Shown one piece after another: positions 8,127 through 16,717 of a stretch of 64,000 nucleotides of DNA. A program made the position numbers and the translations under genes. The stretch is from NCBI RefSeq assembly GCF_025961205.1, contig NZ_JAOQNH010000002.1:643501-707500 (forward strand), in the 5' to 3' direction. The stretch's first letter is position 1. Each line of letters starts with the position of its first letter. Under the pieces are notes generated by a model. The model did no database searches. It worked only from the letters and a program-made list of their open reading frames with translations, and was not told the origin of the DNA. Source of the stretch: Azospirillum fermentarium. GTDB taxonomy: Bacteria > Pseudomonadota > Alphaproteobacteria > Azospirillales > Azospirillaceae.

Positions 8127-8603
8127 ATGGTCGCCATCGAGGGTCTGGGCCGGCTGCTGGCCGAACACCCGTTCTTCCAGGACATGAAGCCGGACGTCCG
8201 CGATATCGTGGTCGGCTGCTGCGCCAACGCCCATTACCGCCCCGGCGAATTCCTGTTCAAGGAGGGGGGGAAGGCCGACCATTTCTACCTGATCCGCCAG
8301 GGTACGGTGGGGGTGGAGGTGCATGTTCCGGGCCGCCCCGGCGTGGTGGTGGAAACCATCGGCGAGGGCGACATCATCGGCTGGTCGTGGCTGGTGCCGC
8401 CCTATGTCTGGTCGTTCGATGCCCGTGCCATGGATCAGGTGCGCGCCATCACCATCGACGGTGCGTGCCTGCGCCCGAAGCTGGAGGCCAACCACGAGCT
8501 TGGCTACGAGATGTACAAGCGCTTCATCCCCATCATGGGGCGCCGCATCGGCGAGGCGCGCCTGCGCATCGTGGAGCTGACCACCGAACCGGGCCGCGAC
8601 TGA
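8127..8603 (+). CDS. Cyclic nucleotide-binding domain protein without DNA-binding domain
   Basis: 158 aa. A single cNMP-binding beta-roll of the CRP family: FFQDMKPDVRDIVVGCC, RPGEFLFKEGGKADHFYLIRQGTVGV and VVVETIGEGDIIGWSWLVPPY. The canonical phosphate-binding cassette (GE..LL...R.A) is altered to GDIIGWSWLVPPYVWSFDARA, so the ligand may differ or be absent. No C-terminal HTH follows; the helix ending RLRIVEL closes the protein. It is embedded 3 bp after hydB and 33 bp before hydG, so it should be made in step with the hydrogenase and may act as an allosteric or assembly partner, not a transcription factor. Confidence 0.85.
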   Translation: MVAIEGLGRLLAEHPFFQDMKPDVRDIVVGCCANAHYRPGEFLFKEGGKADHFYLIRQGTVGVEVHVPGRPGVVVETIGEGDIIGWSWLVPPYVWSFDARAMDQVRAITIDGACLRPKLEANHELGYEMYKRFIPIMGRRIGEARLRIVELTTEPGRD

Positions 8604-8636
8604 CCCCGCCTCATCCCCTTACGGAGTGCTGACCCC

Positions 8637-9494
8637 ATGGACGGCGCCCTGCTTCCCCGTCCCGCCCCGGCGGACGATCCGATGGTCCCCCGCACCTTCC
8701 GCATCGAGCGGCGGGCGGCGGAGGTGGATGGGTGCTTCACCCTGACCCTGAAAGCCACCGACGGACGGCCCTTCGCCTTCCAGCCGGGGCAGTTCAACAT
8801 GCTCTACGTCTTCGGCGTGGGGGAGGTGGCGATCTCGGTGTCCGGCGACTGCCGCGACCTCAACACCCTGACCCACACCATCCGCGAGGTGGGGACCGTC
8901 ACCCGCGCCATGGCGAAACTGCGGGTGGGCGACGTGATCGGGGTGCGCGGCCCGTTCGGGCGGCCCTGGCCGATCGCGGAGGCGTACGGCAACGACATCC
9001 TGTTCGTCACCGGCACCGTGGGTCTGGCCCCGCTGCGCCCGCTGATCTACGAGGTGCTGAACCGGCGCGAGCATTTCGGCAAGGTGGTGATCTGCTATGG
9101 CTCCCGCGGCACCCACGACATCCTCTATGAAAAGCAGCTTCACCAGTGGCGCGGGCGGTTCGACCTCCAGGTCCACGTCACGGTGCATTCGGCCCCCAGC
9201 GGTTACCGCGGGCGGGTGGGCAGTGTCGCCAATCTGGTGAAGATCGCCCGTTTCGACCCCGACCACACCACCGCCTATGTCTGCCGGTCGGAAACCATGA
9301 CCCGCCCGGCGGTGCAGGCGCTGCATGACCGCGGCATCACCTCCGACCGCATCTATGTGACGCTGGAGCGCAACATGAAGTGCGGTGTCGGCTTCTGCGG
9401 CCATTGCCAGATGGGGCCGTCGTTCATGTGCAAGGACGGGCCGGTCTACCGCTACGACACCATCGAGGACATCTTCACCGTACGGGAGCTGTGA
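8637..9494 (+). CDS. hydG: Group 3b [NiFe]-hydrogenase, gamma subunit (FAD/NAD(P)H-binding, 2Fe-2S)
   Basis: Flavin subunit that exchanges electrons with NAD(P)H, of the ferredoxin-NADP reductase / sulfhydrogenase gamma family. 285 aa, usual length. FAD-binding barrel at about residues 15-105 ([19 protein letters not shown] in place of RxYS-type motifs), then the nucleotide-binding domain starting [15 protein letters not shown] (normally GGIGLAPL) and [12 protein letters not shown]. The C-terminus has four Cys for a 2Fe-2S cluster: [20 protein letters not shown] good Shine-Dalgarno (ACGGAG) sits before the ATG. It is followed 2 bp later by the small subunit. Confidence 0.9.
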   Translation: MDGALLPRPAPADDPMVPRTFRIERRAAEVDGCFTLTLKATDGRPFAFQPGQFNMLYVFGVGEVAISVSGDCRDLNTLTHTIREVGTVTRAMAKLRVGDVIGVRGPFGRPWPIAEAYGNDILFVTGTVGLAPLRPLIYEVLNRREHFGKVVICYGSRGTHDILYEKQLHQWRGRFDLQVHVTVHSAPSGYRGRVGSVANLVKIARFDPDHTTAYVCRSETMTRPAVQALHDRGITSDRIYVTLERNMKCGVGFCGHCQMGPSFMCKDGPVYRYDTIEDIFTVREL

Positions 9495-9496
9495 CC

Positions 9497-10312
9497 ATGG
9501 CGGCTGTTCCGACAAAGCCCCGGCGCCGGCCCAAGCTGGCGGTGTGGAAATTCTCCTCCTGCGATGGCTGCCAGCTTTCGCTTCTCGACTGCGAGGACGA
9601 GTTGCTGGCGGTGGCCGAGGCGGTGGAGATCGCTTATTTCCTGGAAGCCACCCGCGCCGAGATCGCCGGCCCCTATGATATTTCCCTGGTCGAAGGGTCC
9701 ATCGGCACCGCCCACGACGCCGCCCGCATCCAGCAGATCCGCAAGCAGTCCAAGGTGCTGATCACCATCGGCGCCTGCGCCACCGCCGGGGGCATCCAGG
9801 CGCTGCGCAATTTCCGCGACGTGGACGGATTTATCCGGGCGGTCTATGCCCGGCCCGACTACATCGACACGCTGGCCACATCCACCGCCATCCAGGATCA
9901 TGTGAAGGTGGATTTCGAGCTGCGCGGCTGCCCCATCAGCAAGGAACAGTTGCTGGAGGTGCTCAACGCCTTCCTCAACCACCGCCGCCCGGTGGTGCCG
10001 CCCATGAGCCAGTGCATCGAGTGCAAGATGCACGGCACCGTCTGCGTCATGGTCGCGCGCGGCACGCCGTGCCTGGGGCCGGTGACCCAGGCCGGGTGCG
10101 GCAACCTGTGCCCGGCCCACGACCGCGGCTGCTACGGCTGTTTCGGGCCGAAGGAAACCCCCAACGTGGCCGCACTGACCAAGCAGTTCGCAGCGCTGGG
10201 CCGCACCGACGGCGACATCGCCAACGCGCTGCGCTCGTTCAACGCCAACGCCGAACCCTTCCGGGCGGAAGCCCAGCGCCGTGAAACCCCGCCACACCGG
10301 GTGCCGTCATGA
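9497..10312 (+). CDS. hydD: Group 3b [NiFe]-hydrogenase, delta (small, Fe-S) subunit
   Basis: Small subunit carrying the Fe-S relay next to the NiFe site. 271 aa from the ATG at 9497, two bases after the hydG stop; longer in-frame starts lie inside hydG. It has [15 protein letters not shown] (proximal-cluster Cys22 and Cys25), [21 protein letters not shown], then a Cys-rich C-terminus ([12 protein letters not shown] and [19 protein letters not shown]). There is no twin-arginine signal, which fits a cytoplasmic enzyme. It overlaps the large-subunit start by ATGA. Confidence 0.92.
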   Translation: MAAVPTKPRRRPKLAVWKFSSCDGCQLSLLDCEDELLAVAEAVEIAYFLEATRAEIAGPYDISLVEGSIGTAHDAARIQQIRKQSKVLITIGACATAGGIQALRNFRDVDGFIRAVYARPDYIDTLATSTAIQDHVKVDFELRGCPISKEQLLEVLNAFLNHRRPVVPPMSQCIECKMHGTVCVMVARGTPCLGPVTQAGCGNLCPAHDRGCYGCFGPKETPNVAALTKQFAALGRTDGDIANALRSFNANAEPFRAEAQRRETPPHRVPS

Positions 10313-11625
10313 CCATCACCGAAACCGCCCCGTCCGCATCCCGCACCATCAAGGTTGACGCCCTTGCCCGCGTGGAGGGGGAGGGGGCGCTGACCGTGCG
10401 CGTGAAGAACGGCGTCATCCAGGATGTGAAGTTCCGCATCTTCGAGCCGCCGCGCTTCTTCGAAGCGCTGCTGGTGGGCCGCCCACTGACCGACGCGCCC
10501 GACATCACCTCGCGCATCTGCGGCATCTGCCCGGTGGCCTACATCACCGGCTCGTCCCAGGCGATGGAAGATGCGCTGGGCGTCGATGTGGGCGACGGCA
10601 TCCGCCGGCTGCGCCGGATGATGTATTGCGGCGAATGGATCGAAAGCCACGTCCTGCACGCCTATCTGCTGCACGCCCCCGATTTCTACGGGCTGGAGGA
10701 TTCCATCCAGTTGGCCCGCCAGGCGCCGGGGGTGGTGGAGCGGGCGCTGCGGCTGAAGAAGCTGGGCAACCGCATCCTGGAGGTGATCGGGGGCCGCGCG
10801 GTCCACCCCGTCAACACACGGGTGGGCGGATTCTACAAATCGCCGGACCGGGCGGCGGTGCGTGGGCTGATCGAGCCGCTGAAGCAGGCGGTGGAGGATT
10901 CGCTGGCAACCGTCCGCCTGTTCGCCGGGCTGGAATTTCCCCACTTCGAACCCGACTACACCTTCGTCGCCATGCACCACGGCACCGATTACCCCATCGA
11001 ACGCGGGCGCATCGTGTCGAACCGCGGGCTGGACATCGCCATCGCCGATTTCGAGCAGCATTTCGACGAGGAGCATGTGGCCCATTCCAACGCGCTCCAC
11101 GGGGTGATGAAGGACGGCTCCGGCCCCTACATGGTGGGGCCGCTGGCCCGCTACGCCCTCAACCACGCGCAACTGTCGCCCCTGGCGCGGGAGGCGGCGG
11201 CGGGCGCCGGGCTGGGACCGGTGGTGCGCAACCCGTACAAGAGCATCATCGTGCGGGCGGTGGAGGTGCTCTACGCCTGCGAAGAGGCGCTGAAGCTGGC
11301 CGAGGATTACCAGGAACTGGCCGTCCCCGCCATCGACCTGCCGTTCCGGGCCGGCACGGGCACCGGCTGCACCGAGGCGCCGCGGGGCATCTGCTGGCAC
11401 CGTTACGGCGTGGACGGCGCGGGGCGGATCACCGCCGCCCGCATCATCCCCCCCACGTCGCAGAACCAGAAACAGATCGAGGCCGATTTGCGCGCGGTGG
11501 TGCAGGACAATCTGCACCTGCCCGACGACAAACTGAAATGGCGCTGCGAGCAGACCATTCGCAATTACGACCCCTGCATCTCGTGCGCCACCCATTTCCT
11601 GACCCTGACGGTGGAGCGGGATTGA
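10309..11625 (+). CDS. hydA: Group 3b [NiFe]-hydrogenase, alpha (large, NiFe-binding) subunit
   Basis: Catalytic subunit of a soluble, reversible H2:NAD(P) oxidoreductase. 438 aa. NiFe ligands are Cys71 and Cys74 in [10 protein letters not shown] (L1) and Cys423 and Cys426 in [11 protein letters not shown] (L2). The chain continues only nine residues after His429 (FLTLTVERD), the length expected for a group 3b C-terminal part. The N-terminus has the usual VEGEGAL motif. No maturation gene (hyp or endopeptidase) occurs in the window, so maturation must come from elsewhere. Last gene of the operon; a strong terminator lies 60 bp downstream. Confidence 0.93.
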   Translation: MTITETAPSASRTIKVDALARVEGEGALTVRVKNGVIQDVKFRIFEPPRFFEALLVGRPLTDAPDITSRICGICPVAYITGSSQAMEDALGVDVGDGIRRLRRMMYCGEWIESHVLHAYLLHAPDFYGLEDSIQLARQAPGVVERALRLKKLGNRILEVIGGRAVHPVNTRVGGFYKSPDRAAVRGLIEPLKQAVEDSLATVRLFAGLEFPHFEPDYTFVAMHHGTDYPIERGRIVSNRGLDIAIADFEQHFDEEHVAHSNALHGVMKDGSGPYMVGPLARYALNHAQLSPLAREAAAGAGLGPVVRNPYKSIIVRAVEVLYACEEALKLAEDYQELAVPAIDLPFRAGTGTGCTEAPRGICWHRYGVDGAGRITAARIIPPTSQNQKQIEADLRAVVQDNLHLPDDKLKWRCEQTIRNYDPCISCATHFLTLTVERD

Positions 11626-11684
11626 TGGACCAATGTCGTATAGAATGTATATAAACGCGAATAACGTCTTCTTTGTTATCAATC

Positions 11685-11711
11685 AGCCCCGCCTTTTTGG
11701 CGGGGCTTTTT
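11685..11711 (+). terminator. Rho-independent terminator of the hydrogenase operon
   Basis: Nine-bp GC-rich stem AGCCCCGCC / GGCGGGGCT with a five-T loop, followed by a run of T. It sits 60 bp after the large-subunit stop. Confidence 0.9.
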
Positions 11712-11792
11712 GTTCTGTATTTTGCATCATTAGAGTGTGATCGGTTCAAACGGAATCGTTTGAAGCGTGAATCACACGGGAAAACCAAAAGC

Positions 11793-11836
11793 TTAGAGTC
11801 CTTCAGGTGCTTCAATAAGCACCTGAAGGACTCTAA
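11793..11836. repeat. 20-bp perfect inverted repeat with 4-nt loop
   Basis: Arms 11793-11812 and 11817-11836 are exact complements with loop CAAT. On the plus strand an A-run follows; on the minus strand GCTTTTGGTTTT follows, so it can act as a terminator only for leftward transcripts. No leftward gene is known here, which makes an unannotated RNA or a relic of a mobile element possible. Confidence 0.75.
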
Positions 11837-12210
11837 AAAGATCGCGGCACTGCACGCGGACTGGACCGGGAGTCCGGCGAATCGGGAGGCTGCACCTTCC
11901 AGATGTGGCTGCCGGCGGACGGGGTGTCAGATATCTGACGTTTTCTGATACGCCGAAGCCGGGGCGGCAGGATATTTCATCAGATTTCGTAAGAATAAAT
12001 AAGAATTAGATCATTGACAATATTTGATTGTTTGGCGCACTCTTTCTTCATGAAAAGATAGAGAAATTCATTCAATAATCAATAATGACATCAAATATAA
12101 AGTTATTACTTGATGAATATGCCTAAGTATTTAAAAATATTTCTTAATATATTGATGGAGAGGATATTTCGCGCCCGCCGGTTATACTGTTTCCTATACA
12201 GCATGGGAGT

Positions 12211-12474
12211 ATGCTTGAGAACAAGACACAGCAGTCCAGCCCGAGCGGAATGATTCCCATCAGCGCATCGGTCGGCGGCGGTGCGGATACCGTCACTCCG
12301 CTGGGCTATTCCTTCTGTCCGCCCGCTACCGCTTCGGCCCCCCCGACGGTGGCGCCGGTCACCGTCGGCTCGCCCACTCCCGGCTCGGTCAACGTCGGTA
12401 TCCGGCCCCTGATCCAATACGACTACAGCTTCGACGCCGCGAACGGCCGGCTGACCTTCACCGTGCGTTCGTGA
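12211..12474 (+). CDS. Small hypothetical protein upstream of the pepsin-like gene
   Basis: 87 aa from the ATG at 12211; GGGAG ends only one base before it, which is too close, so the ATG at 12250 (74 aa) may be the real start. The sequence is Pro/Thr/Ser-rich with one Cys. Its C-terminus (YDYSFDAANGRLTFTVRS) resembles the last strand of pepsin-type proteases and the C-terminus of the next protein (YQIMYDLQNGLIRF). It precedes that gene by 57 bp, so the two are probably co-transcribed. No family recognised. Confidence 0.5.
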   Translation: MLENKTQQSSPSGMIPISASVGGGADTVTPLGYSFCPPATASAPPTVAPVTVGSPTPGSVNVGIRPLIQYDYSFDAANGRLTFTVRS

Positions 12475-12531
12475 ACGCCTCCGCGGGCTTTCCGTCTGTC
12501 TTCAACGGCCCGAACCAAAGGAACGACATTC

Positions 12532-13869
12532 ATGTCCGATACGACCCCAACCCTGATTCCGCCCCTGGTGGCGCCCCTGACCCCGACCCCGCTGCCGGCC
12601 CCGGTCACCGGTCTGACCGACAAGCAGGTGGCGGCGCTGGGTGGGACCATCGTTCCGCTCTACATCTACCCGATTCCGCCCAAGCAGTCGGATCTCGCTC
12701 CTTTCGAGCCTTCGACGGGAAAGACGTCCGATCAGGGCCACAAGATCGGCATCGTGGTGGATGTCACCATCCCGTCCACCGGCGCCACGGCCACCAACGT
12801 GCTGTATGAATTCGACACGGGTGGCAAGGGCTTCTGGGCCAGCCAGGGGCAGTTCACGGCGTCGGGCACCAACCCGGTCGTCCCGGCTTCGGGGAATGCC
12901 GCCAACCTGGGCGCCGTAATCACCCAGTATTCCAGCGGCATCACCTATCTGGGGACCGGTGTGGTCGCCACCGTCAGCCTCCCCCAGGCCGTCGTGCCCG
13001 ACAACGGCCCGGTGCCCACCGTCACCACCGGCATGGCCGTGGTGGAAACCATCCTGGAACTGTCGGATGGGCAGGAGCTTCCCGGCTCCTTCCCTATCTT
13101 CGGGAATTTCTCCGGCGACTTCGGTGTGTCGCTGCAGCAGACGGCGACGGTGACGCCGCCGCTGAAGCACAACCTGCCGTATCCTTTCGACCTGCAGGTT
13201 CCCTCCCAGCAGCCCGCCCTGCTGAGCATCATGGCACAGCTCGGGGTGGACAGCTTCATCGTGGATCTGGTGACGCTCACCACGCCTGCGGCGGCGCCGG
13301 GGGCCGGCACGCTGCCGGTGAAGGCCGGGCGTCTGATCCTCGGCCCGTCGTCGGCCTTCGCACCCTATTTCCCGCAGTACCAAGCGATGACGGCGACCGG
13401 CACCACCTACACCCCGCCGCAGTCCAGCGCCTCCGCCGCCTCCGCCAAGCCCATCGCGACCTATGAGGAAGCGCTGCTCTTCGGCTCCCTGGCGGTGGCG
13501 TCGAATCAGGCGGTGGGCGTGCCGGTGGTGTTCGATACCGGTGCGCCGGGCGTGATGCTGCACAGCGGGGAGCAGCCCCCGCAGCTTTCCAAGGACGGCT
13601 TCACCCCCGTGGTGGGCGATCAGCTCCTCCTCAACACCCAGCTTGATAGCGGTGAGGGCACCGGGTTCGAATCCAACGTCCAGTCGCTGCTGTCCTTCAC
13701 GGTGGGCGAGGTGATCGGCGAGAACGCCGCCAGCATGGCGGGGATTGTCGGCCAGACCCAGTCCGGCTTCATCAACACCGGCCTGACCACCTTCCTGGCG
13801 TACCAGATCATGTACGACCTGCAAAACGGCCTGATCCGCTTCCCGGCGCAAGGCAAAGCGACGACGTGA
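12532..13869 (+). CDS. Bilobal pepsin-like aspartic peptidase homologue
   Basis: 445 aa. Two DTG motifs stand in the context expected of the two lobes of family A1: VLYEFDTGGKGFWAS (Asp95) and VPVVFDTGAPGVMLHSG (Asp335), 240 residues apart. A possible flap segment, YSSGITYLGTGVVATV, follows the first. The C-terminus INTGLTTFLAYQIMYDLQNGLIRF resembles the closing strand of pepsins. There is no signal peptide; the first 25 residues are Pro-rich. Known bacterial A1 homologues (shewasin type) are also cytoplasmic and lack a propeptide. The unusual glycines after each DTG leave catalytic competence open. It is isolated between the hydrogenase operon and the ABC system, beside AT-rich DNA. AAAGGAACGACATTC precedes the ATG. 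Confidence 0.65.
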   Translation: MSDTTPTLIPPLVAPLTPTPLPAPVTGLTDKQVAALGGTIVPLYIYPIPPKQSDLAPFEPSTGKTSDQGHKIGIVVDVTIPSTGATATNVLYEFDTGGKGFWASQGQFTASGTNPVVPASGNAANLGAVITQYSSGITYLGTGVVATVSLPQAVVPDNGPVPTVTTGMAVVETILELSDGQELPGSFPIFGNFSGDFGVSLQQTATVTPPLKHNLPYPFDLQVPSQQPALLSIMAQLGVDSFIVDLVTLTTPAAAPGAGTLPVKAGRLILGPSSAFAPYFPQYQAMTATGTTYTPPQSSASAASAKPIATYEEALLFGSLAVASNQAVGVPVVFDTGAPGVMLHSGEQPPQLSKDGFTPVVGDQLLLNTQLDSGEGTGFESNVQSLLSFTVGEVIGENAASMAGIVGQTQSGFINTGLTTFLAYQIMYDLQNGLIRFPAQGKATT

Positions 13870-13901
13870 CCCGTATCCGGGACAATTCCCGGTGAGATGA
13901 C

Positions 13902-13937
13902 GGCCCGGAATCCCCGCCGCGGGGGTCCGGGCCTTTT
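13902..13937 (+). terminator. Terminator after the pepsin-like gene
   Basis: GGCCCGGA (13902-13909) pairs with TCCGGGCC (13926-13933) with CCCC/GGGG pairing inside, followed by TTTT. It lies 33 bp after the stop codon. Confidence 0.8.
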
Positions 13938-14015
13938 CCCGTTTGGGTCTTTGCCCGTTACCGGGCGGTGGGGGTGGGAAGAGTGCTGCCGTCCAAATTT
14001 AACAATTCAAATTAG

Positions 14016-14034
14016 TTATTTTATCTATTCCACA
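14016..14034 (+). promoter_or_regulatory. Possible regulator site upstream of the sulfonate-type ABC operon
   Basis: AT-rich stretch containing TTATTTTAT (14016-14024) and TATTCCACA (14026-14034). The same two 9-mers recur in the same order upstream of the thioredoxin-like gene (16636-16644 and 16658-16666). A shared activator is likely; a CysB/Cbl-type sulfur regulator is a guess from gene context and the TTATTCC-like half-site. Confidence 0.4.
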
Positions 14035-14083
14035 TGTATGCTGTATTATGTCCATTCGTTCTATAGGGAAATGGGGAATAGCC

Positions 14084-14947
14084 ATGACACACCCGACAGG
14101 CACCCTGGTGGCGGAACGGTGGACGGCGGCCGCCGGGATGCCCGGCGGCTCCGGCCCCGCGGCCCTGGCCCGGCTGGCCCGGCGGCTGGCGGGGGTGCCG
14201 GACCGGCTGCTGCCGCTGGTGCTGCCGGCGGCGGTGCTGGCGCTGTGGCAGGCGGCGGCCTTCTGGGGCTGGCTCTCGCCCCAGATCCTGCCGCCGCCGC
14301 TGATGGTGCTGGACACCCTGGCCGATCTGGTGCGCACCGGCGAACTGGGGGACGCCATGCTGATCAGCCTGCAGCGGGTGGTGTCGGGCTTTGCCATCGG
14401 CGGCACGCTGGGGGTTGCGGTGGGGGTGGCCATGGGGCTGTCGAAACCGCTGGAACAGTACCTCAACCCGCTGTTCAAGGCGATTGCCCAGGTGCCGTCG
14501 CTGGGCTGGCTGCCGTTCCTGATCCTGCTGGTGGGCATCGGCGAATCCCTGAAGATCATCATCATCGCCAAATCCTGCTTCGTGCCCATGGTGCTGAACA
14601 CCCACGAGGGCATCCGCGCCATTCCCCGCCAGTACAAGGAGGTGGGACAGGTGTTCCGGCTCGGCCGCTGGACCCTGATCCGCCGGGTGATGCTGCCGGC
14701 GGCGCTGCCGTCGGTGTTCGGCGGCGTGCGGCTGGCGCTGAGCCACGCGTGGATCGCGCTGGTGATCGTGGAGATGCTGGCCTCGACCGAGGGGGTCGGC
14801 TACCTGATGACCTGGGGCCGCACCCTGTTCCAGATCGACATCGTGATGGCCGGAATGGTGGTGATCGGCATCATCGGTCTGGCCATGGACGCCGGGCTCA
14901 AGCGCATCGAACAGCGCCTGCGCCGCTGGGCGCCCGATGCGGCCTGA
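14084..14947 (+). CDS. ABC transporter permease, sulfonate/nitrate (SsuC/TauC) family
   Basis: Inner-membrane permease for a small anionic solute, probably an organosulfur compound. 287 aa from the ATG at 14084, preceded by GGGGAATAGCC; an ATG at 14048 in frame has no ribosome site. About six hydrophobic segments. The BPD_transp_1 loop is VFRLGRWTLIRRVMLPAALPSVFGGVRLALSHAWIALVIVEML (EAA-type motif). It is first in the operon: permease, permease, ATPase (gaps 23 and 22 bp). No binding protein is adjacent; two candidates lie 6-8 kb downstream. Confidence 0.88.
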   Translation: MTHPTGTLVAERWTAAAGMPGGSGPAALARLARRLAGVPDRLLPLVLPAAVLALWQAAAFWGWLSPQILPPPLMVLDTLADLVRTGELGDAMLISLQRVVSGFAIGGTLGVAVGVAMGLSKPLEQYLNPLFKAIAQVPSLGWLPFLILLVGIGESLKIIIIAKSCFVPMVLNTHEGIRAIPRQYKEVGQVFRLGRWTLIRRVMLPAALPSVFGGVRLALSHAWIALVIVEMLASTEGVGYLMTWGRTLFQIDIVMAGMVVIGIIGLAMDAGLKRIEQRLRRWAPDAA

Positions 14948-14970
14948 CGGGTGGGGAAGGGGGACGCGCC

Positions 14971-15738
14971 ATGACCGCTGACCGCCACGCCGTTCTGCGC
15001 GGTGCCGCCGTGCCCCTGGGGCTGCTGGCGGCGTGGAGCGCCGCGGCTCATCTGGGCCTTGTGAATTCCCACCTGCTGGTGCCGGTGGAGCGGGTGCTGC
15101 TGGTGCCCTTCACCGATCCCCACGGGCGCAACCTGTGGCCGGGGCTGGCGGCCAGCCTGACGCGCATGGTGGCGGGCTTCGCCATCGGCGCCGGGCTGGG
15201 GCTGGTTCTGGGCGTGCTGATGGGGGTGTCGCGCACGGCCGAGCGCATGGTCGGCCCCAGCCTGAACGCCGTGCGCCAGATTGCCCTTTATGCCTGGATA
15301 CCGCTGCTGACCGCATGGTTCGGCAGCGGCGATCTGGCCAAGGTGGCGTTCATCGCGCTCTCGGCGTTCTTTCCCATGGTGCTGAACACCCACGACGGCC
15401 TGCGCGCCGTGCCCGCCCCCTTGCTGGAGGTGGCGCGGGTGCTGCGGCTGTCGCCGGTGCAGACGGTGCGGCGCGTGCTGCTGCCCGGTGCCCTGCCGTC
15501 GATCTTCATCGGGGTGCAACTGGCGCTGATCTACGCCTGGATCGCCACGGTGGGGGCGGAATACGCCATGGGGCTGGGTCTTGGCGTCGGCACCGTGCTG
15601 TCGGAGGGGCGGGAGCATTTCCGCATGGACATCGTGATCGCCGGTGTCCTGACGCTGGCCCTGGTGGGCTATGGCATCAACACCCTGTTTGACCGTCTGT
15701 TCCGCCGGATGCTGGTGTGGCAGCCGGCGGGCCGCTGA
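14971..15738 (+). CDS. ABC transporter permease, sulfonate/nitrate family (second subunit)
   Basis: 255 aa, paralogous to the preceding permease, so the channel is probably a heterodimer. Hydrophobic segments start at residue 10. The EAA-type loop reads VLRLSPVQTVRRVLLPGALPSIFIGVQLALIYAWIATVGAEY, and FFPMVLNTHDGLRAVP matches the equivalent segment of the first subunit. The start ATG follows GGGGAAGGGGGA. Two different permeases in an SsuC-type system are less usual than a homodimer, and may relate to the two binding proteins downstream. Confidence 0.87.
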   Translation: MTADRHAVLRGAAVPLGLLAAWSAAAHLGLVNSHLLVPVERVLLVPFTDPHGRNLWPGLAASLTRMVAGFAIGAGLGLVLGVLMGVSRTAERMVGPSLNAVRQIALYAWIPLLTAWFGSGDLAKVAFIALSAFFPMVLNTHDGLRAVPAPLLEVARVLRLSPVQTVRRVLLPGALPSIFIGVQLALIYAWIATVGAEYAMGLGLGVGTVLSEGREHFRMDIVIAGVLTLALVGYGINTLFDRLFRRMLVWQPAGR

Positions 15739-15760
15739 GGATCGTAGGGGAGCATTCGTT

Positions 15761-16513
15761 ATGGCTGTTGCGGGTACCTTGGATCTGCGCGGGGTCGGCA
15801 AGACCTATCACGTCAACGGGCAGTCGCTGCCGGTGCTGCACAACATCAACCTCACCGTCGAACCGGGCAGCTTCGTCGCCATCGTCGGGGCCAGCGGCTG
15901 CGGCAAATCCACCCTGCTGCGGCTGGTGATCGGGCTGGACGACGCCGACGGCGGCGACATCCTGCTGGACGGCACCCCCATCCGCGGGCCGGGGCTGGAG
16001 CGCGGCATCGTGTTCCAGGAACACCGGCTGCTGCCCTGGCTGACGGTGGAGCAGAACGTCGGGCTGGGGCTGGAGGCCAGCCGGATTCCCGCCGCCGACA
16101 AGCGCCGCTCGGTGCAGGAGCATATCGACCTTGTCGGTCTCGGCGGTTTTGAAAAAGCTTATCCCCACCAGTTGTCGGGCGGCATGTCCCAGCGCGCGGC
16201 CATTGCCCGCGGGCTGGTCAACCGCCCGGAAATCCTGCTGCTCGACGAACCCCTGGGGGCGCTTGACAGCCTGACCCGCGCCTATCTGCAAGACGAACTC
16301 CGCCGCATCCAGGCGCAGGAGGGTGTGACCATGCTGATGGTCACACACGACGTGGAAGAGGCGGTGTATCTGGCCGATACCGTGGTGGTGATGGAACCCC
16401 GGCCCGGCCGCATCCGCCGTGCGGTGACGGTGGGCCTTCCTCACCCCCGTGACCGCGCATCGGCGGACTTCACCGCCGTGAAGGACGAAATCCTCAAAGA
16501 ACTCAGCCGTTAG
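15761..16513 (+). CDS. ABC transporter ATP-binding protein, SsuB/TauB family
   Basis: 250 aa. Drives the two permeases. Walker A GASGCGKST, Q-loop VFQEHRLLPW, signature LSGGMSQRAAIARGL, Walker B LLLDEPLGALD and H-loop VTHDVEEAVYLAD are all intact. The order of motifs and the LPWLTVEQNV segment are typical of the sulfonate/nitrate/taurine subfamily. Shine-Dalgarno TAGGGGAG precedes the ATG. Last gene of the transporter trio; a short imperfect hairpin (GGCGGA/TCCGCC, 16548-16565) follows the stop. Confidence 0.9.
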   Translation: MAVAGTLDLRGVGKTYHVNGQSLPVLHNINLTVEPGSFVAIVGASGCGKSTLLRLVIGLDDADGGDILLDGTPIRGPGLERGIVFQEHRLLPWLTVEQNVGLGLEASRIPAADKRRSVQEHIDLVGLGGFEKAYPHQLSGGMSQRAAIARGLVNRPEILLLDEPLGALDSLTRAYLQDELRRIQAQEGVTMLMVTHDVEEAVYLADTVVVMEPRPGRIRRAVTVGLPHPRDRASADFTAVKDEILKELSR

Positions 16514-16627
16514 AATTCATTTTCATCACCGAGTTGTTTGACGGGCTGGCGGAATTTGGTCCGCCGGTCCTTTGGTGCTGACCGATTGTCATGAAAAATT
16601 ATTATCATTCCAATCGGATTTTCTTTA

Positions 16628-16656
16628 TTGACTACTTATTTTATGGGTTTAATAAT
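16628..16656 (+). promoter_or_regulatory. Sigma-70-type promoter for the thioredoxin-like gene and downstream operon
   Basis: TTGACT (16628-16633), a 17-bp spacer, AATAAT (16651-16656). The -10 and the following TATTCCACA (16658-16666) overlap a motif shared with the upstream transporter operon. It lies 62 bp before the ATG at 16718. Confidence 0.55.
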
Positions 16657-16717
16657 TTATTCCACACAAAGAAATTCGCAACTGCTTCCTCATCAACATT
16701 CCAGAAACGGAGTTCCC

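Larger units (their letters stand above)
11626..12210. other. Intergenic AT-rich island after the hydrogenase operon
   Basis: 585 bp without a convincing gene. It begins with the hydrogenase terminator (11685-11711), then a 20-bp perfect hairpin (11793-11836). From about 11940 to 12200 the sequence is strikingly AT-rich against a GC-rich background. A TTGACA lies at 12014-12019 without a good -10 at the right spacing, and TATACT and TATACA occur at 12183-12188 and 12195-12200. I see no tRNA or Rfam-like RNA that I can name. Confidence 0.6.

Noticed and set aside
6483..8495. Long antisense frame opposite the hydrogenase beta subunit and cNMP genes
   Set aside because: Translation is His/Gly/Arg-rich without motifs, as expected for the complement of GC-rich genes; the plus-strand genes carry intact Fe-S and cNMP motifs.
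12014..12042. Promoter from the TTGACA at 12014
   Set aside because: The hexamer 17 bp downstream is GCACTC, not a -10; nearby AT-rich DNA makes chance matches likely.
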